Positions 52,390 through 60,694 of a stretch of 64,000 bases of DNA are shown here, piece by piece. The stretch covers positions 2,666,001-2,730,000 of the forward strand of contig NZ_JAXCIL010000001.1 of NCBI RefSeq assembly GCF_034387475.1, written 5' to 3'. Origin of the DNA: Pseudomonas sp. Teo4. Lineage in GTDB: Bacteria; Pseudomonadota; Gammaproteobacteria; Pseudomonadales; Pseudomonadaceae. The translations under genes and the position numbers were made by a program. Below the pieces are notes generated by a model. That model did not search any database. It saw nothing but the letters and a program-made list of their open reading frames with translations, and had not been told where the DNA came from. How positions within the stretch are numbered: the stretch's first letter is position 1; each line of letters opens with the position of its first letter.

Positions 52390-53889
52390 ATGCAATTTGA
52401 TTGGCATTACACCGCAAGCCTGCTGGTCAACGGTGACTTCTGGAAAGCGGTCGGCACGGTCGTCGAACTGAGCGTCGAAACCTGGCTGGCAGGCATTGTG
52501 CTTGGCTTTATCCTGGCCCTGGCCCGACAGTCGCGTCACCGCACCGTCAACCGCGCCGCAGCGCTGTACATCTGGTTCTTCCGCAGCCTTCCGCTGCTGG
52601 TGCTGTTGATCTTCGTCTACAACCTGCCCCAGGTTTTCCCAGCGACCAGCGTGCTGCTCTCCAATCCCTATGCGGCAGGCCTTATCGCCTTGGTGCTGAG
52701 CGAAGCGGCGTATATCGCGGAAATTCATCGGGGCGGGCTGCTGGCCGTGGCCAAAGGCCAACTCGAGGCTGGAAAGGCACTGGGTATCGGCTACACCGGC
52801 ACTCAGCGATTGATCGTGATCCCTCAGGCGCTGCGGGTGGCACTGCCGACCCTGGCCAATGAATACATCACCATCGTCAAGCTGACGTCACTGGTATCGG
52901 TGATCTCGCTGTCGGAGATTCTGCTGGTGGGCCAACAGCTCTATACCCAGAATTTTCTGGTAATGGAAACCATGCTGGCGGTCGCGTTCTACTACGTGCT
53001 GATCGTTACGGTGTTCAGCTACCTGCTCAAACGCCTGGAACGCCACTTGGACGTCAGCCAGCGCACCCCGCGCCCCGTCCCGGACAGCCACGCCCTCCTG
53101 CCGACCGCCCCTCTGGCCCCGTGCCGGGGCAATTTCGCGCTGCGCGTATTGGGAGCACGCAAGCACTATGGCGAGCTCGAGGTGCTCAAGGGTATCGACC
53201 TGGACATCCGCTTCGGCGAGGTAGTTTCTATCATCGGCCCGTCAGGCTCCGGCAAGACCACCCTCATCCGCACCCTCAATGGCTTGGAAGGCCTCGACCG
53301 CGGCCAGGTCGAACTGTGCGGCACGCCGTTCCTGCGCGGCCGCCTGGAAGACGGCGGCAGCTTGTCCAGCCGCTTGCACCTGGAAGGAATCGTCCAGGTC
53401 GGCATGGTGTTCCAGGGGTTCAACCTGTTCCCGCACAAGACGGTACTTGAGAACGTCGTGCTCGCGCCCCGCCATCACGGCCACGCCAATGAAGCCGAAC
53501 TGCGCACCCTGGGCCTCTCGCTGCTGGCCAAGGTGGGATTGCGGGATCACGCCGGCAAATACCCACACCAACTCTCCGGCGGCCAGCAACAGCGCGTGGC
53601 CATTGCCCGGGCGCTGGCCATGCGCCCGCGGGTGATGCTGTTCGACGAGCCCACCTCGGCCCTCGATCCGGAACTGGTAGGCGACGTGCTCAAGGTGATC
53701 GAAGAGCTGGCCCGCGAAGGCATGACCATGGTTATCGTCACTCACGAAATGAAGTTTGCCTTCCAAGTCTCCGACCGCGTGGTGTTCATGGAGCGCGGGC
53801 AAATCGTCCAGGCCGGCGCCCCGCGCGACCTGCTCGACAACCGCAGCGAACGCATGGGTCGCTTCTTGAAGGACGTACAGCTGGCATGA
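52390..53889 (+). CDS. Permease-ATPase fusion of a polar amino-acid ABC transporter
   Basis: 499 residues. Residues 1-225 are a HisM/GlnP-type permease ([46 protein letters not shown] as the EAA loop). After a linker (about 225-245) comes a GlnQ/HisP-type ATPase: [38 protein letters not shown], with the H-loop VTHEM. The two are normally separate genes. Overlaps the GntR gene by 4 bp. Confidence 0.92.
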   Translation: MQFDWHYTASLLVNGDFWKAVGTVVELSVETWLAGIVLGFILALARQSRHRTVNRAAALYIWFFRSLPLLVLLIFVYNLPQVFPATSVLLSNPYAAGLIALVLSEAAYIAEIHRGGLLAVAKGQLEAGKALGIGYTGTQRLIVIPQALRVALPTLANEYITIVKLTSLVSVISLSEILLVGQQLYTQNFLVMETMLAVAFYYVLIVTVFSYLLKRLERHLDVSQRTPRPVPDSHALLPTAPLAPCRGNFALRVLGARKHYGELEVLKGIDLDIRFGEVVSIIGPSGSGKTTLIRTLNGLEGLDRGQVELCGTPFLRGRLEDGGSLSSRLHLEGIVQVGMVFQGFNLFPHKTVLENVVLAPRHHGHANEAELRTLGLSLLAKVGLRDHAGKYPHQLSGGQQQRVAIARALAMRPRVMLFDEPTSALDPELVGDVLKVIEELAREGMTMVIVTHEMKFAFQVSDRVVFMERGQIVQAGAPRDLLDNRSERMGRFLKDVQLA

Positions 53890-54557
53890 ACAACAAACTC
53901 CCCACAGAGCAAGTGCTGTCGTTGGCGGACCAGGTGGCCTGCGAACTGCGCGAGGACATCATCGGTGGACGCTTGCTGCCCGGCATGGCCCTGATCGAGG
54001 CCGATCTGACTAGCCGTTACAACGCTTCACGTAACACCGTGCGAGAGGCCCTGCACCAACTCGGCAGAGAGGGACTGACCAGCTACGTGCGCAACAAGGG
54101 CGTGATGGTCCGCCGCATAGGTCTGGCTGAAGTGCGCGACCTGTTCCTGGTGCGCCGCACTCTGGAGATCCAGGCCATCCTGGGCAGCAAGCCGCTGCGG
54201 GAGTACCAGTCCGACTCGATGCTCGACGCTATCGAGGCAGCCGAGCTGGCCCGCGACCGCGAAGATTGGCAGGCTTTTGGCACCCACAGCCTGCGCTTTC
54301 ACCAGCACATCGTCGGGCTGTTACGCAGCCCGCTGCTGGACGCTTTCTTCACCAACATCGCCGCGCAGATGCGCCTGGTATTCGCCGTGGCCCCTGACGA
54401 AGAAAATTTCCAGCGCCCATGGCTGGAACGAGACTGCGAGATCCACGACCTGCTTGCTGCTGGCCGTCGCCATGAGGCAGCCGAAGCCATGACTCGTTAC
54501 TTGGACGATTCCGAGCATGCCCTGCTCGACCTACTGAGCCACCCTGCCCGCGGGTAA
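53886..54557 (+). CDS. GntR-family regulator, FadR/FCD type
   Basis: 223 residues. Winged helix ELREDIIGGRLLPGMALIEADLTSRYNASRNTVREALHQLGREGL (about 18-62), then an all-helical FCD ligand domain with metal-binding histidines (RFHQHIVGLLRSP). Translationally coupled to the transporter gene (ATGA overlap), so it should sense the imported compound and control the operon. Confidence 0.9.
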   Translation: MNNKLPTEQVLSLADQVACELREDIIGGRLLPGMALIEADLTSRYNASRNTVREALHQLGREGLTSYVRNKGVMVRRIGLAEVRDLFLVRRTLEIQAILGSKPLREYQSDSMLDAIEAAELARDREDWQAFGTHSLRFHQHIVGLLRSPLLDAFFTNIAAQMRLVFAVAPDEENFQRPWLERDCEIHDLLAAGRRHEAAEAMTRYLDDSEHALLDLLSHPARG

Positions 54558-54596
54558 CCCGCAGACATGGCCACGCACACCCCAAAGGAGAAACGC

Positions 54597-55463
54597 ATGA
54601 AGCCCACCCCTCTATCCAAAGCCCCGAATGACGCTGCACAGCGCAAGTCAATCAAGCCGGTACTCTGCTACCCGGTCGAGACATTACCCCGTCCGGACAT
54701 TGGTACTTACCGCGCGTTGCGCGACGGACTCAAGCATGTCAGAACCGTAATAGTGCCGGCCCGCGATGCAGCAACTTTCACCGTTCCAGCTGGATGTTTT
54801 TTTCGCATTGTCTCGACCGAGGGGCCGCAGGTCGGCGATCTGAACCTCTTTAACCAACATGACCTCACAGAGCGGTTTTATACAGGCAAGACCCGAGCAT
54901 TGAATGGCACACACTTGGGCGTCGGCGATCAATTGTTCTCCAGCTTTCCCTATCTGCGCCCCATGGCGACAATCACCCATGACACGCTCGACTGGTATGG
55001 GTTTGATGAATACGGCGGTTCAGTCCACGACGTGATCGGTACACGCTGCGATCCTTACACCCACAATCTGCTCAGTCATGGCGGCCAGTATCACCACTGC
55101 TGCCATTCCAACCTGACCCGCGCACTGTCTGCATCAACAGGACTGGCGCCGCATGACGCCGAGCCACATGTGCATGATGTTCTGAACGTGTTCATGTGCA
55201 CCGGCTTCACCCGAGACACGGGCCAATACTTCATGAAGGCCAGCCCAGTGCAACCTGGCGATTATCTCGAGTTTTTTGCAGAAATCGACCTGCTCGGCTG
55301 CCTCTCGGCCTGCCCAGGCGGTGACTGCTCAGCCGAGCACTCGTCAGACACCGCGAAATGCTATCCACTACTGGTGGAAATCTACGAAGCAGAGCAGCGG
55401 CCTGAAGGGTGGATCGCGCCAGGAGTCAGTGGGTACGATCGAACTCATGGGATCGGTCAATAG
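54597..55463 (+). CDS. DUF1989 protein (urea-carboxylase-associated / carboxyguanidine-deiminase superfamily)
   Basis: 288 residues from ATG 54597 with AAAGGAG upstream. Family marks: VPAGCFFRIVSTEGPQVGDLNLFN and the cysteine/histidine-rich part HDVIGTRCDPYTHN, CCHSNL, DVLNVFMCTGF. DUF1989 includes CgdA/CgdB, which deiminate carboxyguanidine. Here there is no guanidine carboxylase or second DUF1989 gene, and the protein is longer than the Cgd subunits. Proposed role: hydrolase or deiminase for the amidino compound brought in by the preceding transporter. A further 60 codons follow in frame after the stop. Confidence 0.85.
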   Translation: MKPTPLSKAPNDAAQRKSIKPVLCYPVETLPRPDIGTYRALRDGLKHVRTVIVPARDAATFTVPAGCFFRIVSTEGPQVGDLNLFNQHDLTERFYTGKTRALNGTHLGVGDQLFSSFPYLRPMATITHDTLDWYGFDEYGGSVHDVIGTRCDPYTHNLLSHGGQYHHCCHSNLTRALSASTGLAPHDAEPHVHDVLNVFMCTGFTRDTGQYFMKASPVQPGDYLEFFAEIDLLGCLSACPGGDCSAEHSSDTAKCYPLLVEIYEAEQRPEGWIAPGVSGYDRTHGIGQ

Positions 55464-55646
55464 CTATATCAAGTTATCGTCCACGAGGGCAGCTACGGGC
55501 CGAAAGAAGAAATCCAGAAGGACGTGGCATATTCCGCGCAACTGCCAATCAGTGAGTTGTTCCGCCGCCACGTCCAAAGGCTCTGTTTTGATAGTCAGTT
55601 ACAGCTTGGTACAGAGCTTCGTGGCACCGGCGCATTGCGTCAATAG
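55464..55646 (+). pseudogene. Open in-frame stretch after the DUF1989 stop, possible lost C-terminal extension
   Basis: Directly after TAG (55461-55463), the same frame stays open for 60 codons (LYQVIVHEGSYGPKEE and onward, ending at TAG 55644-55646) with codon usage like a real gene. No homology recognised. Could be a former C-terminal part cut off by a nonsense change, a readthrough extension or chance. Confidence 0.35.
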
Positions 55647-55650
55647 AAAC

Positions 55651-55679
55651 GACAAAGCCCGTCTAGGACGGGCTTTGTC
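55651..55679 (+). terminator. Perfect 13-bp hairpin after the DUF1989 gene
   Basis: GACAAAGCCCGTC-TAG-GACGGGCTTTGTC, fully complementary stem with a TAG loop. Only a short T-run, but strength and position mark it as the end of the transporter operon. Confidence 0.8.
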
Positions 55680-55813
55680 TGGAAAAATATGGCGGAATTC
55701 AAACTTTCTCGATTACAACGCATGATCTGTCCCTGGTGAGTGTTCGCTATCGACCCATAGCGGCAATTGCGAAAGCAATGGTCTTGCTCATTTTCCAAGG
55801 CTGTCGCGAACTC

Positions 55814-55913
55814 TGTGGGAGCGGGTTTATCGAGGCGTCGAACCGCCGCGAAGCAGGCAGCGCGGAGGATGGCACGGGCTACGCCCGTGTTCGCGGGTGA
55901 ACCCGCTCCCACA
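55814..55913. repeat. Inverted pair of P. putida-type REP elements (BIME)
   Basis: TGTGGGAGCGGGTTTAT (55814-55830) and, inverted, CGCGGGTGAACCCGCTCCCACA (55892-55913 with 22 bases) flank a small hairpin CACGGGC-TAC-GCCCGTG (55873-55889). This GTGGGAGCGGGTT core is the common intergenic REP of P. putida strains. Confidence 0.85.
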
Positions 55914-56148
55914 AAGATCACCTCTGACACGACTGGCAGCTTCACGCCCTGTGGAAGTCAGTCCACCCAAATCGATGGTCCTGAGCAGCCCTACTTACGG
56001 ATTCTGATGTGCTAACCAGCACGCGACATTCAATCGACATCCCGGCGGGGCAAAAAGCGGGGCAAAATTGCTAACCAGTTAAAATCGATCAGGCATAAAA
56101 AAATCCAGCCACCGCTAAGTGACTGGATGCTTTGGAGTTATTTGGTCG

Positions 56149-56197
56149 GGACGGAGTAATTCGAACACTCGCCCCCCTTGCACCCCATGCAGGGAGA
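56149..56197 (-). other. Decayed 3' half of tRNA-Pro(GGG), likely attachment-site remnant
   Basis: Read on the minus strand this is an anticodon arm with TGGGG loop (CTGCATGGGGTGCAAG), a variable region, T-arm GAGTGTTCGAATTACTC and acceptor end CCGTCCCGACCA. It matches the 3' half of Pseudomonas tRNA-Pro(GGG) with a few substitutions and lacks the D-arm and 5' half. Such 3' fragments arise when an island integrates into a tRNA gene and is later lost. Confidence 0.72.
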
Positions 56198-56240
56198 GAA
56201 TGGACAAGTGGCCAGCTACGCCGTCCTTGCCGGTGACTCG

Positions 56241-56400
56241 GACATGCCGAATCGCCATTTCCGAAAGAGCCATGGTGACCTCCTGAACCTGCCGGAAGCC
56301 AAATGCTCATCTCGTCACCGATCGTGCTCCATCGAAAAACCGAATTGGGGTCTATCCCATTCTGGCCTCAAATCTGGCCTTAAAATGGCCGGCTACCACC
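56241..56400. repeat. 160-bp dispersed repeat, copy B
   Basis: Ungapped partner of 50921-51080. Its right end (from about 56378) also matches 38605-38687 and runs into a terminator hairpin. It sits between the tRNA-Pro remnant and the tRNA-Gly gene. Confidence 0.8.
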
Positions 56401-56426
56401 GGTTTTCAGTGGTTTTCGCTGGAACG

Positions 56427-56452
56427 AAAAAAGGGCCTTTCGGCCCTTTTTT
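56427..56452. terminator. Bidirectional terminator downstream of tRNA-Gly
   Basis: AAAAAAGGGCC-TTTC-GGCCCTTTTTT; U-run on both strands. Ends the tRNA-Gly/pgsA transcript on the minus strand. Confidence 0.9.
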
Positions 56453-56494
56453 CAACGACTTACAGACTTCCGTGGAACTCTGTAGATCTATAAC

Positions 56495-56570
<76 letters not shown>

Positions 56571-56634
56571 GTCGTGATGGGTGCCATTCTAGCGATATCT
56601 AAAACGGCGTCAACCCCTTGATTCAAAAAAACTT

Positions 56635-57195
56635 TTATTTCTGTTCCGAGCCTTCGCGCAGATGCGGCCAGGCAGCCAGCAGGTAATGCGCCATCGACCA
56701 CAGGGTCAAGGCGGCAGCCACCAGCAGCAGAGCGTAGCCCAGAATCACCCAGAAGGTCATTGCCGGTGGGTTGGCCAGCAGGATCACCAGCGCCAGCATC
56801 TGCGCAGCCGTCTTCCATTTGCCCAGGTTCGACACCGCCACATGCGCCCTCGCCCCCAGCTCGGCCATCCACTCACGCAGGGCCGACACCACGATTTCAC
56901 GGCCGATGATCACCGCCGCCGGCAGGGTCAGCCAGAAGTTGGCGTGCACTTGCACCAGCAGCACCAGGGCCACGGCCACCATCAGCTTGTCGGCCACGGG
57001 GTCGAGGAAGGCGCCAAACGGCGTGCTCTGCTGCAGTCGACGGGCCAGGTAGCCGTCCAGCCAGTCGGTGGCGGCGGCGATGGCGAACACACTGCTGGCG
57101 GCTGCATAGCTCCAGTGATAGGGCATGTAGAACAGCAGAATGAAGATCGGAATGAGCAGGACGCGTAGAACGGTGAGCAGGTTTGGAATATTCAT
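56635..57195 (-). CDS. pgsA: CDP-diacylglycerol--glycerol-3-phosphate 3-phosphatidyltransferase
   Basis: 186 residues, several membrane helices. The CDP-alcohol phosphotransferase motif D-G-x2-A-R-x8-G-x3-D-x3-D is present as [23 protein letters not shown]. Makes phosphatidylglycerol phosphate, the first committed step to phosphatidylglycerol and cardiolipin. In the conserved gacA-uvrC-pgsA-tRNA-Gly block. Confidence 0.96.
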   Translation of the reverse strand: MNIPNLLTVLRVLLIPIFILLFYMPYHWSYAAASSVFAIAAATDWLDGYLARRLQQSTPFGAFLDPVADKLMVAVALVLLVQVHANFWLTLPAAVIIGREIVVSALREWMAELGARAHVAVSNLGKWKTAAQMLALVILLANPPAMTFWVILGYALLLVAAALTLWSMAHYLLAAWPHLREGSEQK

Positions 57196-57228
57196 CGGTA
57201 CGACTGGCTGCGGGTTGAGCCCGGCATT

Positions 57229-59052
57229 CTACTCGCTATGCAGGCTGGCATAAATCGACTCGGCAAGCTTTTTACTGATGCCGGGCGCTTTGGCGATTTC
57301 ATCGATACTGGCGCGGTTGAGCTCCTGCAGCCCGCCGAAATGCTTCAGCAGGTCGCGGCGCCGCTTTGGCCCTACCCCGGCCACGTCTTCCAGGCTCGAC
57401 ACGCGACGGGCCTTGCCGCGGCGGGCGCGATGGCCAGTGATCGCGAAACGGTGGGCTTCGTCGCGAATCTGCTGAATCAGATGCAGCGCCGGGTTGTCGC
57501 CCTTGAGGGTGAATTCGTGGGCCACGTCGTTCAGGTACAGGGTCTCGAAACCGGCCTTGCGGGTCACGCCCTTGGCCACGCCAAGCAGGGTCAGGTCGGT
57601 GAAGGCCAGTTCCTGCATCACTTCGCGGGCCATGTTCAACTGGCCTTTGCCGCCGTCCACCAGCAACACGTCGGGCAGTTTGCCTTCACCGTCCTTGATG
57701 CGGCCATAGCGACGGGTCAGGGCCTGGTGCATGGCGGCATAGTCGTCGCCTGCGGTGACGCCTTCGATGTTGAAGCGGCGGTAGTCGGATTTGAGCGGGC
57801 CTTCCGGGCCGAACACCACGCAGCTGGCCACGGTGGCCTCACCGCTGGAGTGGCTGATGTCGTAGCATTCCAGGCGCTGCGGTACTTCATCGAGGCCCAG
57901 CACCTGGGCCAGGGCCTCGAAGCGCGCAGCCATGTGCTGGCGGTTGGCCAGGCGGGCATTGAGCGCCTGTTCGGCGTTGGTCACCGCCAACTGCTGCCAG
58001 CGGGCGCGGGTTCCGCGCACGCGGTGGCTGATGGTCAGCTCGCGGCCACGCAAGGTGTGCAGCGCTTCAGTGATGGCCTCGAAGTCTTCATGCACGACGT
58101 TGACGATCAGTTCACCCGGCAGTTCGCGTTCGGCGTTGCCCAGGTAGTACTGGGACAGGAAGGCGGCCATGACTTCGGCCACCTCTTCCTCGATGCCCAC
58201 CTGCGGGAAGAAGTTCTTGCTACCCAGCACCCGCCCGCCGCGCACGCTGATCAGGTGCACACAGGCACCGCCCGGGTTGACGAAGGCGGCGACCACATCG
58301 ACATCACCGGTACCGCCTTCCATGTATTGCTGGTCCTGGACCCGACGCAACAGGGCAATCTGATCACGCAACTCGGCGGCCTTTTCGAAATTCAGGGCCA
58401 TGGCGGCCTTTTCCATCTCGGCACTGAGCTCATTACCCAGTTGCTGGCTGCGGCCTTCGAGGAACATCACCGAGTGGCGTACATCCTCGGCATATTCCTG
58501 CGCATCGACCAGGCCGACGCACGGCCCTTTGCAGCGTTTGATCTGGTACTGCAGGCATGGCCGGGTACGGTTGGCGTAGTAACTGTCTTCGCACTGGCGT
58601 ACCGAAAAGGCCTTCTGCAGCAGGCTCAGGCTTTCACGAATGGCGCCCGCACTGGGGTATGGGCCGAAATAGCGCCCTTTGGCCTTTTTCGCCCCCCGGT
58701 GTATTCCTAAACGTGGGAATTCGCCGTCAGATAGAAACACGTAGGGGTAGGATTTGTCGTCGCGCAACAGAATGTTGTAAGGCGGCCGCCACTCCTTGAT
58801 CAGGGTCTGCTCCAGCAACAGCGCCTCGGTTTCGTTGGCGGTGATGGTGGTTTCGACCTGGGCGATGCGGCCCACCAGGGCGGCGGTCTTCGGCGCCAGC
58901 CCGGTCTTGCGGAAGTAGCTGGCAAGGCGCTTCTTGAGGTTCTTGGCCTTGCCTACATAAAGCAGGCGTGCTTCGGCATCGAACATCCGGTACACGCCCG
59001 GACGGCCGCTGCAGGTTGCCAGGAACGCGCTGGCATCAAATTCTTGGGACAT
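57229..59052 (-). CDS. uvrC: UvrABC excinuclease subunit C
   Basis: 607 residues. N-terminal GIY-YIG nuclease ([25 protein letters not shown]), UVR domain (about 200-235) that contacts UvrB, RNase H-like 5' nuclease with [13 protein letters not shown], and C-terminal helix-hairpin-helix ([18 protein letters not shown]). Makes both incisions in nucleotide excision repair. Only 6 bp separates it from gacA upstream. Confidence 0.97.
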   Translation of the reverse strand: MSQEFDASAFLATCSGRPGVYRMFDAEARLLYVGKAKNLKKRLASYFRKTGLAPKTAALVGRIAQVETTITANETEALLLEQTLIKEWRPPYNILLRDDKSYPYVFLSDGEFPRLGIHRGAKKAKGRYFGPYPSAGAIRESLSLLQKAFSVRQCEDSYYANRTRPCLQYQIKRCKGPCVGLVDAQEYAEDVRHSVMFLEGRSQQLGNELSAEMEKAAMALNFEKAAELRDQIALLRRVQDQQYMEGGTGDVDVVAAFVNPGGACVHLISVRGGRVLGSKNFFPQVGIEEEVAEVMAAFLSQYYLGNAERELPGELIVNVVHEDFEAITEALHTLRGRELTISHRVRGTRARWQQLAVTNAEQALNARLANRQHMAARFEALAQVLGLDEVPQRLECYDISHSSGEATVASCVVFGPEGPLKSDYRRFNIEGVTAGDDYAAMHQALTRRYGRIKDGEGKLPDVLLVDGGKGQLNMAREVMQELAFTDLTLLGVAKGVTRKAGFETLYLNDVAHEFTLKGDNPALHLIQQIRDEAHRFAITGHRARRGKARRVSSLEDVAGVGPKRRRDLLKHFGGLQELNRASIDEIAKAPGISKKLAESIYASLHSE

Positions 59053-59058
59053 GAGGTT

Positions 59059-59697
59059 TTACAGGCTTGCGTCGACCATACCGTGGCGAACGGCCAGCAA
59101 GGTCAACTCGACATCGCTGGTGACCGAGAGTTTTTCAAAGATCCGATAACGGTAAGTATTGACGGTCTTGGGCGACAGGCACAACTTGTCGGAGATGATC
59201 TGCACCTTCTGGCAACCAACGATCATCAGGGCGATCTGGATTTCCCGCTCCGACAGGGCGTCGAAAGGCGAACCCTGTGGCTGGAACGACTTGAGCGCCA
59301 ACTGCTGGGCAATCTGCGGGCTGATGTAACGCTGCCCGGCGAACGTCAGCCGAATGGCCTGGACCATCTCGTCCAGCCCTGCCCCTTTGGTCAGGTAACC
59401 GGCGGCGCCGGCCTGCATCAGGCGGGTGGGGAACGGGTCTTCCTCGCACACGGTCACTGCCACAACCTTGATGTCCGGGTGGCTGCGCAGCAGTTTGCGG
59501 GTGGCCTCCAGGCCACCGATTCCGGGCATTTTCACGTCCATCAGGACGACATCCGGCTTGAGTTCGCGGACCAGCTTGAGCGCCGACTCGCCCGAATCCG
59601 CTTCGCCCACCACCTGCAGGCCATCGATGTCGGCCAGCATGCGGGTAATACCGGTTCGTACCAGATCGTGATCGTCGACCACTAGGACCCTAATCAA
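59059..59697 (-). CDS. gacA: GacA response regulator
   Basis: 212 residues from TTG 59697, the known start codon type of Pseudomonas gacA (an ATG at 59703 would add two). Receiver with phospho-acceptor Asp54 (VVLMDVKMPG) and C-terminal LuxR-type helix-turn-helix (SEREIQIALM, LSPKTVNTYRYRIFEKL). Partner of the GacS kinase; activates rsmY/rsmZ small RNAs controlling secondary metabolism, biofilm and alginate. No rsm gene is visible here. Confidence 0.97.
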   Translation of the reverse strand: MIRVLVVDDHDLVRTGITRMLADIDGLQVVGEADSGESALKLVRELKPDVVLMDVKMPGIGGLEATRKLLRSHPDIKVVAVTVCEEDPFPTRLMQAGAAGYLTKGAGLDEMVQAIRLTFAGQRYISPQIAQQLALKSFQPQGSPFDALSEREIQIALMIVGCQKVQIISDKLCLSPKTVNTYRYRIFEKLSVTSDVELTLLAVRHGMVDASL

Positions 59698-59760
59698 GCA
59701 CACACCTCGTCAACAGGGCGATTGGATCCCGCCACCTTAACAAAATTTTTCGTGGCGGAC

Positions 59761-60150
59761 CTAGCGTAAAACTTCTGTCAGAAACGTCTGGCGATGCTCC
59801 GGGGATGACCCTGCTGTTTTCTGTTCACAGTCCTCACCCAGCAAACGCCTCAGCAAGTGTCCGAAGGCCGTCCGGTCTGCCTCTGGCAGTCGCCGAAACG
59901 CACTGAGCAGTGTGTGTTCCTCGGTGCTCAGACTGTGAGCCCATAACGGCATGCGGGTGCCATTGAGCACATAAAGAGCATCCACGCCCCTCGATGCCAG
60001 CGCGGCCAGGTAATCAACCCGCGGCGCACGCTCGCCACTTTCGTATTTGCCCTGAGCGTTGGGCTCGACCCCACCGATGTCGCCAAATACCCGCTGAGTC
60101 ATTCCCAAGCGCTCGCGCTCTTCCCTCAAGCGCGGACCGAATCCATTCAT
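59761..60150 (-). CDS. XRE-family helix-turn-helix protein
   Basis: 129 residues from ATG 60150 (GGAGAGG upstream; ATG 60165 less likely). The HTH LREERERLGMTQRVFGDIGGVEPNAQGKYESGERAP (about 8-43) is of the Cro/CI type, followed by VDYLAALASRGVDALYVLNG found in phage-type and Pseudomonas antitoxin-like regulators. No partner toxin is adjacent. Function unknown; possibly an alginate or phage-remnant regulator. Confidence 0.82.
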   Translation of the reverse strand: MNGFGPRLREERERLGMTQRVFGDIGGVEPNAQGKYESGERAPRVDYLAALASRGVDALYVLNGTRMPLWAHSLSTEEHTLLSAFRRLPEADRTAFGHLLRRLLGEDCEQKTAGSSPEHRQTFLTEVLR

Positions 60151-60694
60151 TGACTGCCTCTCCATTCTTTCTTGTCGCGAGCAAGTAGATATCTAAAGGC
60201 CACTATGCCGCTGACCTCTCATTGCCGCAACCTGGGTTTTATCCATCGCCGGCGCCTTGAAACAGCAGGCGTGGCGGCAGCAACCCCCGGAAAAACAACT
60301 GAAAAAATGGAAAAACATAAACCCACCAGTCAAACCAAAGATACTGACAGAGTAGACGACAATGCCGAAAAAACCCGAAAAGACATAGAATTGACGCCAT
60401 TTTGCCGTCAATCAAGGCAAATCATTTTTTTGACGCCCAACTAATATCAAACTTTAACCTATTGATTTATAAGTGTTTTTTAACTTTAACAAGCACTTTT
60501 AAAGTTATTTTCAACTTTAAGAAGATCAACGCTTGCGACAAAAATAAAAACACCCTTAGGATGTAAATAGACAACTAAGAAACAGCCTGTTACGCCACTT
60601 CTGAGCGCGGCTTACTTCTGCGCGTCTGCCTATTTAAAAACTAACCAAACTGAGTTTCTCGGCCGGCTTTGCCGCGCCCGAGGGAGAGGGATCT
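60151..60694. promoter_or_regulatory. AT-rich regulatory region upstream of algD
   Basis: 544 bp without a gene, much lower GC than its surroundings in 60390-60580. AACTTTAA occurs at 60450-60457, 60482-60489 and 60513-60520 (spacing 32 and 31 bp, three helical turns), plus an inverted copy TTAAAGTT at 60499-60506. This fits sites for a nucleoid or biofilm regulator in front of the alginate operon. I do not see a clear AlgU (sigma-22) -35/-10 pair. Confidence 0.65.

Larger units (their letters stand above)
55464..56494. other. 1.0-kb gene-free stretch: hairpin, REP pair, att relic, repeat
   Basis: Holds the terminator at 55651, an inverted REP pair at 55814-55913, direct repeats CGGGGCAAAA near 56046-56067 (reminiscent of integrase arm sites), the tRNA-Pro remnant and repeat copy B. 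No intact gene. Confidence 0.7.

Noticed and set aside
55814..55913. Short repeats as a CRISPR array
   Set aside because: The two units are inverted, not direct, and match the common P. putida REP sequence; there are no spacers or cas genes.
60172..60444. Small plus-strand frame in the algD leader (MSRASRYLKATM...)
   Set aside because: No ribosome site and a composition like translated AT-rich non-coding DNA; partly antisense to the XRE gene leader.
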